DNA of 12,378 bases from the NCBI GenBank assembly GCA_050742415.1, contig JBOGIF010000193.1, positions 1-12,378 of the forward strand, read 5' to 3'. Below the pieces are notes generated by a model. It ran no database searches, was not told where the DNA came from, and saw nothing but the letters and a program-made list of their open reading frames with translations. Below, in pieces: positions 6,150 to 12,378 of this stretch. This stretch comes from JBOGIF01 sp050742415. Lineage in GTDB: Bacteria; Actinomycetota; Acidimicrobiia; Acidimicrobiales; AC-14. Every line of letters begins with the position of its first letter. Position 1 is the first letter of the stretch. A program made the position numbers and the translations under genes.

Positions 6150-6575
6150 ATGGAGATAGCGCGCTTCGTCACGCGGTCGGTGTTGACCGTCGGTGGCGAC
6201 GAGAGCCTTCGCGACGCCGCCGCCTCGATGATGGAGCGTGGGGTGGGCTCCGCGGTGGTGCTCAACGACGGGAAGCCGTCGGGTGTCATCACCGACCGTG
6301 AGTCCCTGCGGGCCATCGCCCAGGACCGGGATCCCGCCGAGTACACCGTGAACAGCTTCGTGACCGGCCGGCTCTCGACCGTGGCCGAGTCCCTCGACAT
6401 CATGGAGGCCGCCCGCATCATGCGGGACAAGGGCTTCCGGCACCTGGTGGTCGTGGGCGAGAACGGCGACCTGGTCGGTGTGTTCTCGATGCGCGATCTG
6501 GTCGTGGGCCTGCTCGAGGAGAGGCGCGCTCTCCTGGCCGACGTCGCCGCTGCCCGCTCCCCCGCTGACGACTAG
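6150..6575 (+). CDS. Two-CBS-domain protein
   Basis: The 141-residue protein starts at ATG 6150, six bases after a perfect AGGAGG. It is almost entirely a CBS pair: domain 1 about residues 4-60 (VTRSVLTVGGDESLRDAA... GVITDRESLRAI) and domain 2 about 68-125 (STVAESLDIMEAARIM... HLVVVGENGDLVGVFSMRDLV), then a short acidic and Ala-rich tail. Stand-alone CBS pairs bind adenosine nucleotides, SAM or NAD(H)-like ligands and act as energy or redox sensors for a partner protein. No catalytic or DNA-binding domain is attached. It is divergent from the NuoF-like gene with a shared operator-like site, which suggests, but does not prove, joint response to redox or energy state. Confidence 0.92.
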   Translation: MEIARFVTRSVLTVGGDESLRDAAASMMERGVGSAVVLNDGKPSGVITDRESLRAIAQDRDPAEYTVNSFVTGRLSTVAESLDIMEAARIMRDKGFRHLVVVGENGDLVGVFSMRDLVVGLLEERRALLADVAAARSPADD

Positions 6576-6601
6576 GCGGAGGTAGCCGGCCCGTCCGCCC
6601 C

Positions 6602-6628
6602 ACCGGGTCGCGGGCGTCGCCGCCCGGT
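6602..6628 (+). terminator. Strong GC hairpin between the CBS gene and the ABC-2 operon
   Basis: CGGGCG (6611-6616) and CGCCCG (6621-6626) form an all-GC stem around TCGC; ACCGGG/CCCGGT (6602-6607/6623-6628) is a competing pairing. A weaker inverted repeat GGCGGA/TCCGCC (6575-6580/6594-6599) begins inside the CBS stop codon. There is no U-tract, so this would be a U-less actinobacterial terminator. Its position between two units supports that reading. Confidence 0.35.
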
Positions 6629-6647
6629 CATCGCCGGTCCTGGCCGG

Positions 6648-6653
6648 TACCGT
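6648..6653 (+). promoter_or_regulatory. Putative -10 box of the ABC-2 operon (TACCGT, leaderless)
   Basis: TACCGT ends 8 nt before ATG 6662, the same hexamer and spacing as at the exporter leader (2667-2681). There is no ribosome site in front of the ATG. Both facts suggest a leaderless transcript. No clear -35 is visible. Confidence 0.45.
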
Positions 6654-6661
6654 GGACCGAG

Positions 6662-7594
6662 ATGGCGGGGCACGCGGAGAGCATCGTGCGGGCCCGCGGG
6701 TTGACCAAGGCTTACCCCGGCGTCACGGCCCTCGCCGGGATCGACCTCGACATCCCGGACGGGCGCGTGGGCCTGGTCGGTGCCAACGGCGCCGGCAAGA
6801 CGACGCTCTTCCGCCTGTTGTTGGGCCTGAGCCGCCCGACCAAGGGCACGGTCGAGGTGTGCGGCCTTGACGTGTCGCACGACCCCATCGGCGTTCGCAG
6901 CCGGATCGGCTACATGCCCGAGCACGACTGCCTGCCGCTCGACCAGACGGCGGCCGACGTCGTGTCCACGTTCGGCGAGCTGGGTGGCCTGCCGGTTCGT
7001 GCCGCGCGCCAGCGGGCGTCGGAAGTGCTCGACCTTGTCGGGTTGGACGAGGCCCGCTTCCGCCCGGTCGGCGGGTACTCCACCGGCATGCGCCAGCGGG
7101 CCAAGCTCGCCCAGGCCATAGTCGCCGACCCCCGGCTGGTCCTGCTCGACGAGCCCACCGCCGGCCTGGACCCCTCCGGGCGTGAGGAGATGCTCGCCCT
7201 GGTTGCCCGGTTGGGCGGCTTCGGGATCGCCGTGGTCCTCGCCACCCACCTGCTCGACGACGTCGCCGCCGTGTGCGACCACGTGGTGATGCTCGACGCC
7301 GGACGGCTGGTCACCGACTCCCCCACCGAGGCGCTGCTCCACCGCACCGGGACGGTGACCGTCGACGTCGGCCCCGCCGGCCGGCACCCGCTCGCCGACG
7401 CCCTCGCCGCCCGGGGACTGGCGGCCGTGGTCGGCGACGACGGGACGACCGAGGTCACCGTCAGCGGTGACGGTGACCTGGACCTCCTACGCGACCTGGT
7501 CGCCGAGCTCGGCCTGCCCCTATACCGGCTGACGAACCGCCTCACCTCTCTCGATGAGGTGTTCGCGCGCCGCGCGCCGTCGCCGTCGCCATGA
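6662..7594 (+). CDS. ABC transporter ATPase subunit 1 (ABC-2/DrrA-like class)
   Basis: This 310-residue cytoplasmic ATPase opens a four-gene unit. Motifs are complete: Walker A GANGAGKTT (40-48), signature YSTGMRQR (139-146), Walker B LVLLDEPT (159-166) and switch His196 in ATHLLDD. The Q-loop Gln is replaced by Glu in GYMPEHD (about 83-89), as in other GMRQR-type ATPases of this class. Residues about 228-300 form a C-terminal regulatory tail with TVTVDVG and SLDEVF, usual in DrrA/NatA-like proteins. It drives an ABC-2 membrane subunit, most likely the next gene, whose ATG overlaps its stop (ATGA, 7591-7594). Substrate is unknown; the class exports drugs, polysaccharides, ions or peptides. 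Confidence 0.93.
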   Translation: MAGHAESIVRARGLTKAYPGVTALAGIDLDIPDGRVGLVGANGAGKTTLFRLLLGLSRPTKGTVEVCGLDVSHDPIGVRSRIGYMPEHDCLPLDQTAADVVSTFGELGGLPVRAARQRASEVLDLVGLDEARFRPVGGYSTGMRQRAKLAQAIVADPRLVLLDEPTAGLDPSGREEMLALVARLGGFGIAVVLATHLLDDVAAVCDHVVMLDAGRLVTDSPTEALLHRTGTVTVDVGPAGRHPLADALAARGLAAVVGDDGTTEVTVSGDGDLDLLRDLVAELGLPLYRLTNRLTSLDEVFARRAPSPSP

Positions 7595-8514
7595 GCGCTT
7601 CTTCGCTGCCTCGGATCCCCCCGACGACCACGGGCGCGGTGTACGACCGTGGCTACCGGCCGTACGACGGACCACGCGGCAGCCGCCGAGAAGCCGCCTT
7701 CGCCCTCTACCGGGCGTCGCTCCGCCGCGCCATCGGCCTGCGCCGGGCTTGGCGGCAGAAGCTCATGCCCGCCATGCTGCTGGCGATCGCCGTCCTGCCC
7801 GCGGCCGTCAACGTCGGCGTGGCCTATCTCACGCGCGGCACCGACCTGTCCGACATCCGGTTCATCACTTACCGCGAGTACGTGGGCGTCTCGAGTGCCC
7901 TGCTGCTGTTCGTCGCCCTCACCGCTCCCGACATCGTCTGCCCCGACCGTCGTCAACGCGTGTTGCCACTTATCTTCGCCCGGCCGCTTAGGGGCCGGGA
8001 CTATGCCCTGTCCAAGATCGCGGCCATCGCCACCTGTGTCTTCGCCTTCGGCTTCCTGCCCCAGATGGTGCTCTTCGTGGGCCAGATGCTCGTCAGCGAC
8101 GGCGCCTTCGACTACCTCCGGTCCAACGCCGCGGTCCTGTGGCAGGTGCCAGTCGCCGTGGCGATACTGGCCGTCTACTACGCCGTCATCGGCGTGGCCG
8201 TGGCCTCGCTCACCGGGCGCCGCATCGTGGCCGGGGCGACGATGCTCGGGCTCACCCTCGTGAGCTCCACCGTGTCGGCCATCCTCGTCGGCCTTGCGTC
8301 GGGAGGCACCGGCAACGGTAGCCCGGCTGCCCTCGTCAACATCCTGGCGTTGCCGCTGTTCGTGCGGGACCTCGTCTTCCTCGGCCAGATCCACGAAAGC
8401 TCGCGACTGTCCGGCGTGGCTGGCGGGGGCGCTCTGGCACTGGCCTGCTACACAGCCGTCGTCCTGGCCGGCACGGCCGTGGTGTTGGTCCGCTACCGAT
8501 CAGTAGAGGCATGA
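7591..8514 (+). CDS. ABC-2 type transporter membrane subunit 1
   Basis: The 307-residue protein begins with a cytoplasmic stretch of about 57 residues containing YDRGYRPYDGPR, a start typical of a family of actinobacterial ABC-2 permeases. About six membrane helices follow: near 59-80, 98-116, 140-167, 182-208, 213-236 and 276-301, with a possible re-entrant segment at 247-262. The cytoplasmic loop DRRQRVLPLIFARPLRGRDY (119-138) has the ABC-2 pattern of a basic Arg-Pro-Leu-Arg element before a helix, the likely contact with the ATPase. It overlaps the ATPase genes on both sides by 4 bp, so the three are translationally coupled. Confidence 0.9.
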   Translation: MSASSLPRIPPTTTGAVYDRGYRPYDGPRGSRREAAFALYRASLRRAIGLRRAWRQKLMPAMLLAIAVLPAAVNVGVAYLTRGTDLSDIRFITYREYVGVSSALLLFVALTAPDIVCPDRRQRVLPLIFARPLRGRDYALSKIAAIATCVFAFGFLPQMVLFVGQMLVSDGAFDYLRSNAAVLWQVPVAVAILAVYYAVIGVAVASLTGRRIVAGATMLGLTLVSSTVSAILVGLASGGTGNGSPAALVNILALPLFVRDLVFLGQIHESSRLSGVAGGGALALACYTAVVLAGTAVVLVRYRSVEA

Positions 8515-9476
8515 TGGAGGAGCCGGTCGGCGAGGCGGACGCTGCCAGTGGCGACCCGGCTTTCGCGGCCGACGCCACCGTCGAGGTCCACGACACGTCG
8601 GTCTGGTTCGGCCAGAAGGTGGCGCTCTCCCAGCTCAGCTGTTCCTTCGGCCCCGGGGTGACCGGGCTGCTCGGCCCGAACGGCGCCGGCAAGAGCACCT
8701 TGATGCGGGCGATCACCGGGCTGGTGGGCGTCAACACCGGAACAGTCCGCGTCGACGGCTGCGACCCGCGTCGGGACCGGGCCGTGCACCGCTACGTGGC
8801 CATGGTCCCCGAGGACGAAGCCGTCCCGAGCCGGCTCACAGCCCTCCAGCTGGTGCGTTACGTGGCCGACCTTCACGGCGTGACCGATCGCGAGGCTCCC
8901 GACCGGGCGCTCGCTCTGGTCGACATGACGGCAGCGGCCGACCGGCGCCTGAGCGGGTTCAGCAAGGGGATGCGCCAGCGGGCCAAGGTGGCGGCGGCGC
9001 TCGTCATCGAGCCCCGGGTCCTCGTGCTCGACGAGCCGCTCAACGGTGCCGACCCCGTCCAGCGGGCCCATCTCATCGACCTGTTCCGCGGCCTCGGGGC
9101 GGAAGGCAGGGCTGTGATCGTGAGCTCCCACGTGCTCCACGAGGTCGAACGTTTGGCCGACAGGGTCCTGGTGCTGATCCACGGCCGCCTGGCCGCTGCC
9201 GGCAACCACCGGGCTATCCGCGACGCCATGGACGGGCGGCCTCGCCACGTGCTCGTGCGCACCGACCGGCCCCGCCCCCTCGCCGCCGCGCTGCTCGATG
9301 TCGAGTCCGTAGCCGGCGTGAGCGTTAGCGACGCCGGGCTGGTCGTCACGACCGAGCGGGCCGGCGACCTGGCGGGGGCCGTGGCCCGGGTGGCCCGCGC
9401 CGTCGGCGCTCGGTTGCGTGAGGTACGGCCGCTAGACGACTCGCTCGAGAGCCTGTTCCGGGAGCTGACGCGGTGA
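8511..9476 (+). CDS. ABC transporter ATPase subunit 2 (ABC-2 class)
   Basis: The 321-residue ATPase starts at ATG 8511, overlapping the previous stop; a second ATG at 8514 is an alternative. It has an extra N-terminal stretch of about 22 residues, then Walker A GPNGAGKST (55-63), Glu101 where the Q-loop Gln is usual (MVPEDE), signature FSKGMRQR (150-157), Walker B LVLDEP (171-176; next residue Leu, not Thr) and switch His207. The C-terminal tail (about 245-321) is longer than in subunit 1 and ends DSLESLFRELTR, a typical end for these proteins. It clearly differs in sequence from subunit 1, so the two are not a recent duplication. Its natural partner is the following permease, overlapped by 4 bp. 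Confidence 0.92.
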   Translation: MMEEPVGEADAASGDPAFAADATVEVHDTSVWFGQKVALSQLSCSFGPGVTGLLGPNGAGKSTLMRAITGLVGVNTGTVRVDGCDPRRDRAVHRYVAMVPEDEAVPSRLTALQLVRYVADLHGVTDREAPDRALALVDMTAAADRRLSGFSKGMRQRAKVAAALVIEPRVLVLDEPLNGADPVQRAHLIDLFRGLGAEGRAVIVSSHVLHEVERLADRVLVLIHGRLAAAGNHRAIRDAMDGRPRHVLVRTDRPRPLAAALLDVESVAGVSVSDAGLVVTTERAGDLAGAVARVARAVGARLREVRPLDDSLESLFRELTR

Positions 9477-10228
9477 CCACGAAGTCCCGCGCCCGACCGC
9501 TGCGGACACTCGCTGCCGTGCTGGGGTACACCCTCCGCACCGCCATGCCGGCCCGGCGGGTGCTGCTGGTCCTCCCGACGTTCGGAGCCGTGCTCTTCGG
9601 GCTGCTGTCGCGCCTCGGGCCCGACGGCGCGAGCGACCATGCCTTCGCCCAGGTGGCCGGGACTGCCCTGCACAGCCTGGTGCTGCCGATCACGTGCCTG
9701 GTGATCGGCGACGCCATCCTCGGAGCCGAGGTCCGCTCCGGCACCTTCGCCTTCACCTGGCTGAGCCCGGCGCGCTACTCCACGATCGTCGCCGGCCGGT
9801 GGCTCGGGGGCTGGGCCATCGCCGCCGCGGTGATGGTGCCGGCCGTCGTGCTGGGCGCGACCGCAGCCGGCGCGACCGCCAGCATCGGCCCGTCGGTGCT
9901 GGCGGTCGTCGGCGGGAGCGCCGCCTACCTGGCCGTGTTCCTCGCCGTTGGCGCCAGCTTCCAGCGGCCCGTGGTGTGGTCGCTCGGCCTCGTCGTGCTG
10001 GTGGAGCGCCTCCTCGGTGCCGCCCTCGCCGGCGTGGCTCAGTGGTCGCCGGGATGGCTCGCCCAAGCCGCGCTGGTCGGGCTCACGCCGGGCGCCGACG
10101 ACCTCGTCCGCCAAGGCATACCGCACGGCTGGGCTGCCCTCGGCCGACTGGCCGTGCTGGCAGGGATCGGCCTGGTGGTGGCCGCCCGACGGCTACGCAA
10201 GCTCAAGCCAGCCTCGGCCTCCGACTGA
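9473..10228 (+). CDS. ABC-2 type transporter membrane subunit 2
   Basis: The 251-residue protein starts at GTG 9473, overlapping the ATPase 2 stop (GTGA). Predicted helices lie near 28-47, 64-84, 107-133, 138-160, 166-190 and 220-238, the six-helix ABC-2 layout. The loop LGAEVRSGTFAFTWLSPARY (83-102) matches the ABC-2 pattern of an acidic residue and Gly-Thr before an Ser-Pro-x-Arg element that contacts the ATPase. A basic tail (RRLRKLKP) faces the cytoplasm. It is shorter and unlike permease 1 in its N-terminus, so the operon holds two different ATPase-permease pairs, either two transporters or one hetero-complex. Confidence 0.88.
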   Translation: MTTKSRARPLRTLAAVLGYTLRTAMPARRVLLVLPTFGAVLFGLLSRLGPDGASDHAFAQVAGTALHSLVLPITCLVIGDAILGAEVRSGTFAFTWLSPARYSTIVAGRWLGGWAIAAAVMVPAVVLGATAAGATASIGPSVLAVVGGSAAYLAVFLAVGASFQRPVVWSLGLVVLVERLLGAALAGVAQWSPGWLAQAALVGLTPGADDLVRQGIPHGWAALGRLAVLAGIGLVVAARRLRKLKPASASD

Positions 10229-10275
10229 ACGGATTGAACTGACGTCCTGACCAGAGCAACGGGGGGTGCACCAAT

Positions 10276-11121
10276 TTGACGATCGCCAACGTGGAGATGG
10301 CAGAGGCGTGGGACGGGGACGAGGGCGACCATTGGGCCCGGAACGCCGACATGTACGAACGAGGCAGCGCGAGGCACTGGAAGCGGTTCCTCGAAGGCAA
10401 CTTCGTCGCCACCGACGACCGGGTGCTCGATATCGGCTGCGGCACCGGGAGGTCCACCCGTGACGCCGCCCGCGTGGCGTCGTCGGGGTCGGTGCTAGGT
10501 GTGGACCTGTCGGCCCGGATGCTGGGACGGGCGCGAGCGCAGACCGCCATCGACGGGATCGTCAATGTGCGGTTCGAGCAGGCCGACGCCCAGGTGCACC
10601 CCTTCGAGCGGAGCGCCTTCGACGTGACGATCAGCAGCTTCGGTGTCATGTTCTTCGGCGACCCCATCGCCGCCTTCGCCAACATCGGGAGTGCCTTGCG
10701 CCCCGGTGGCCAGCTCGCCCTGTTGACGTGGCAGGAGCTCGGCCGTAACGAGTGGATCACCGCCTTGCGCGAGGCGCTTGCCGTCGGGCGGACCCTGCCC
10801 GAGCCCCCACACGGCGCACCAAGCCCTTTTGCCTTGGCGGAACCCGACCGGGTCCGGGCCGTCCTCGGCGACGCCGGCTTCGACGCCATCGAGCTCGACG
10901 GGATCGAGGAACCCCTCGACCTGGGACCGAACGTCGACGACGCCTACGGCTTTCTTTCCACGATGGGGGTGGTCCGGGGCCTGACCCAGGACCTGGACAG
11001 CGACCTCCGAGCCCTGGCGCTTGACCGGCTGCGCGACGTGCTGGATACGCACAACACCGATGAAGGCGTCCTGGTCGGCTCCTCGGCCTGGCTGATCACC
11101 GCGCGCCGCGTGGGGAACTAG
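10276..11121 (+). CDS. Class I SAM-dependent methyltransferase
   Basis: The 281-residue protein starts at TTG 10276, with GGGGGGTG 7 nt upstream close to the ribosome-site consensus; the TTG start also gives the usual N-terminus (TIANVEMAEAWDGDEGDHWA). Motifs of the Rossmann methyltransferase fold: motif I VLDIGCGTG (50-58), acidic Asp77 in GVDLS for the SAM ribose, QADAQ (about 102-106), the strand FDVTISSFGVMFF (115-127), and LRPGGQL (141-147). The C-terminal part (about 155-270) is a substrate-capping region, ending WLITARR. It resembles the ubiquinone/menaquinone-type and small-molecule methyltransferases; the substrate is not predictable. It follows the ABC-2 operon by 47 bp with no visible terminator and may be transcribed with it. 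Confidence 0.92.
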   Translation: MTIANVEMAEAWDGDEGDHWARNADMYERGSARHWKRFLEGNFVATDDRVLDIGCGTGRSTRDAARVASSGSVLGVDLSARMLGRARAQTAIDGIVNVRFEQADAQVHPFERSAFDVTISSFGVMFFGDPIAAFANIGSALRPGGQLALLTWQELGRNEWITALREALAVGRTLPEPPHGAPSPFALAEPDRVRAVLGDAGFDAIELDGIEEPLDLGPNVDDAYGFLSTMGVVRGLTQDLDSDLRALALDRLRDVLDTHNTDEGVLVGSSAWLITARRVGN

Positions 11122-11229
11122 GCCTGTCTTGGTTTCTTGGCACCTGGGGACGCGCCGGCGGCATAGCGACGCATCCAGTTCGATGGAATGGGAGCATTGG
11201 GCCGTGCACCTCCCGCCAGGGGCTTCGCC

Positions 11230-12087
11230 ATGACCGTCATCGTGGTCTGCGCGGTGTTGGTAGTGGTCGGCCTCGCTCTCGCCGTGGTGTGGGGCGGCAA
11301 CAGCGTGGCGGACCCACCCGGTCCTGACTCGGCGGAACCGCCCGACCGTCCCACCGCTGGACTGGCGCTGAGCCGCCTGGCCTGGCGACTCGACATAGCC
11401 ATCATCTCGGGACTGGTGGCCGGTATCACCATCGCCGGGGCCGGTGGTCGGCTGGCCATGCGGCTGCTGGCCGCCACTGCCGGCGACGGGGCTCAGGGCC
11501 GTCTGACCGAGGCTGAGGAGGTGGTGGGGCGCATCACCACGGAGGGGACCATCGGCTTCATCGTCTTTGTGGGGGTGTTCTCCGGCCTGCTGACCGGCGT
11601 CGCCGTCATGGTCCTGCGCCGCTGGCTCCCCCGGGGCCGCCTGGGAGGCTTCGCCTTCGGTGCCCTGCTGCTGGTGGTGGGCGCTACCCGGCTCGAGCCC
11701 ATGCGGACCGACAACCCCGACTTCGACCTCGTCGGCCCTTCGTGGCTCGCCCTGGTCGTGTTCGGGGCCGTGGTCCTGGCGCAAGGCGTGGTGACCGCGG
11801 CCGTGGCTAGTCGCCTGAGTCGATCCCTGCCCCTGCTGTCCCGCCGACCGGTGACGATCTTCGCTCACCTGCCGATCGTCGTGATCCTGCTTCCCTCGCC
11901 CCTACTCGTCGGCGCTGTCGTGCTGGCGGCGTTGGCCGTCTCGCTAACCCGGTTCCCGAGAGTCGCCGGTCTGTTCGAGTCACGAAGGGCGTTGGTCGCC
12001 GGCCGGGTCGTGCTCGCGGCCTTGGCCCTGGTGTCGTTGCCGGGATTCGTTGTTGCGATCGCCGACATCGCCGGCCGCGGGCCCTGA
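11230..12087 (+). CDS. Multi-pass membrane protein of unknown function
   Basis: I do not recognise a named family. From ATG 11230 (AGGGG 8 nt upstream, and the hydrophobic N-terminus begins at once) the protein has 285 residues; an ATG at 11188 in the same frame would add 14 unlikely residues. Hydrophobic segments suggest seven to eight helices: near 2-22, 59-75, 112-135, 143-158, 174-197, 213-240 and 255-278. Between the first two helices lies a Pro/Asp-rich loop. The most family-like part is DIAIISGLVAGITIAGAGG followed by RLAMRLLA and then an acidic element TEAEEVVGRITTEGTIG, reminiscent of uncharacterised actinobacterial membrane proteins. No enzyme motif is visible. It lies 108 bp after the methyltransferase without a clear promoter or terminator. 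Confidence 0.75.
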   Translation: MTVIVVCAVLVVVGLALAVVWGGNSVADPPGPDSAEPPDRPTAGLALSRLAWRLDIAIISGLVAGITIAGAGGRLAMRLLAATAGDGAQGRLTEAEEVVGRITTEGTIGFIVFVGVFSGLLTGVAVMVLRRWLPRGRLGGFAFGALLLVVGATRLEPMRTDNPDFDLVGPSWLALVVFGAVVLAQGVVTAAVASRLSRSLPLLSRRPVTIFAHLPIVVILLPSPLLVGAVVLAALAVSLTRFPRVAGLFESRRALVAGRVVLAALALVSLPGFVVAIADIAGRGP

Positions 12088-12089
12088 TC

Positions 12090-12341
12090 GTGCCGGACCC
12101 CCCTCGTGCTCGCGGCCCCGGAGGGGGCGCCGAGGCAGCCGTCCTCGCAAACCACCGTGGCCGGTGGGTCGCGCAGGATGGCCTGGAGATCCTTGTCGAT
12201 GCCGAGTCACCAGGTGCCGTCGTGCGATGGATGAGAAATCACGGCCGCAAGGCCCGGGTGTGGCGAGTCCCCGCGTCGCCAGCCGATGTCGGATCGGGCC
12301 TTGCCTCCGACCTGGCTGAGACACGTCCCGCGTCCGGGTGA
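12090..12341 (+). CDS. Small DUF5678-like protein
   Basis: The 83-residue protein starts at GTG 12090, two bases after the stop of the membrane protein, so translation is probably coupled; no ribosome site of its own is seen. The first 17 residues are Pro/Gly/Ala-rich and poorly conserved in character. Residues about 18-62 (NHRGRWVAQDGLEILVDAES, then AVVRWMRNHG and VWRVPAS) match the pattern of DUF5678-like proteins: a Gly-rich strand followed by an x-VVA-Gly element, a helix and a terminal Val-Pro. Function in that group is unknown. The assignment rests on memory of the pattern, not on a search. Confidence 0.65.
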   Translation: MPDPPRARGPGGGAEAAVLANHRGRWVAQDGLEILVDAESPGAVVRWMRNHGRKARVWRVPASPADVGSGLASDLAETRPASG

Positions 12342-12378
12342 TCGTCACCTTCACCTCGTTGCCCGACAGCCGGCGACC

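Noticed and set aside
6910..8394. 494-codon minus-strand frame under the ABC-2 genes
   Set aside because: Shadow of ATPase 1 and permease 1: low-complexity His/Gln/Asp/Gly-rich composition and no domain; the plus-strand genes have complete motifs.
8873..10126. 417-codon minus-strand frame under ATPase 2 and permease 2
   Set aside because: Same shadow effect; composition is unlike a real protein.
10495..11868. 457-codon minus-strand frame across the methyltransferase and membrane protein
   Set aside because: Spans two good plus-strand genes and is Gln/His/Gly-rich; antisense artefact.
11980..12378. Minus-strand frame entering from the right edge (KVTITRTRDV start)
   Set aside because: The first residues look protein-like, but the rest is the His/Arg-rich shadow of the two plus-strand genes. 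It could be the tail of a gene outside the window; too little is visible to call.

Overview
The window is GC-rich DNA with strong G/C preference at third codon positions, short gaps and many stop/start overlaps. Together with GTG and TTG starts, an actinobacterial-looking secreted lipoprotein, and several promoter-like TAnnnT boxes placed as for leaderless mRNAs, this points to an Actinomycetota chromosome, possibly an Acidimicrobiia-like lineage (inference; no rRNA is present). There are no tRNA or rRNA genes, IS elements, integrases, phage genes or CRISPR arrays. No gene-free stretch exceeds 300 bases.

Layout. (1) Positions 1-825, minus: the N-terminal two thirds of a urea/short-chain-amide ABC transporter binding lipoprotein (UrtA type), running off the left edge. 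(2) 996-1430, plus: a small Cys-rich secreted lipoprotein. (3) 1485-2508/2510, plus: ribosome-assembly GTPase RsgA. (4) 2642-4635, plus: a promoter with an inverted repeat, a putative 25-residue Arg-rich leader peptide, and a 626-residue ABC exporter half-transporter whose TTG start overlaps the leader stop. (5) 4613-6040, minus: a stand-alone NuoF-like NADH-binding flavoprotein, overlapping the exporter tail to tail by 23 bp. (6) 6150-6575, plus: a two-CBS-domain protein. The divergent gap between (5) and (6) carries a sharp operator matching CRP (perfect) and Rex (one mismatch).

(7) 6662-10228, plus: four genes chained by 4-bp overlaps, ATPase-permease-ATPase-permease of the ABC-2 type, very probably one operon; a SAM-dependent methyltransferase follows 47 bp later. 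(8) 11230-12341, plus: a multi-pass membrane protein of unknown function and, 2 bp after its stop, a small protein resembling the DUF5678 group.

The best leads are regulatory: the Rex/CRP-like operator between an NADH-flavoprotein gene and a CBS-domain gene, and the leader-peptide arrangement in front of the ABC exporter. Nothing here is clearly a new defence or mobile system; most genes belong to known families.
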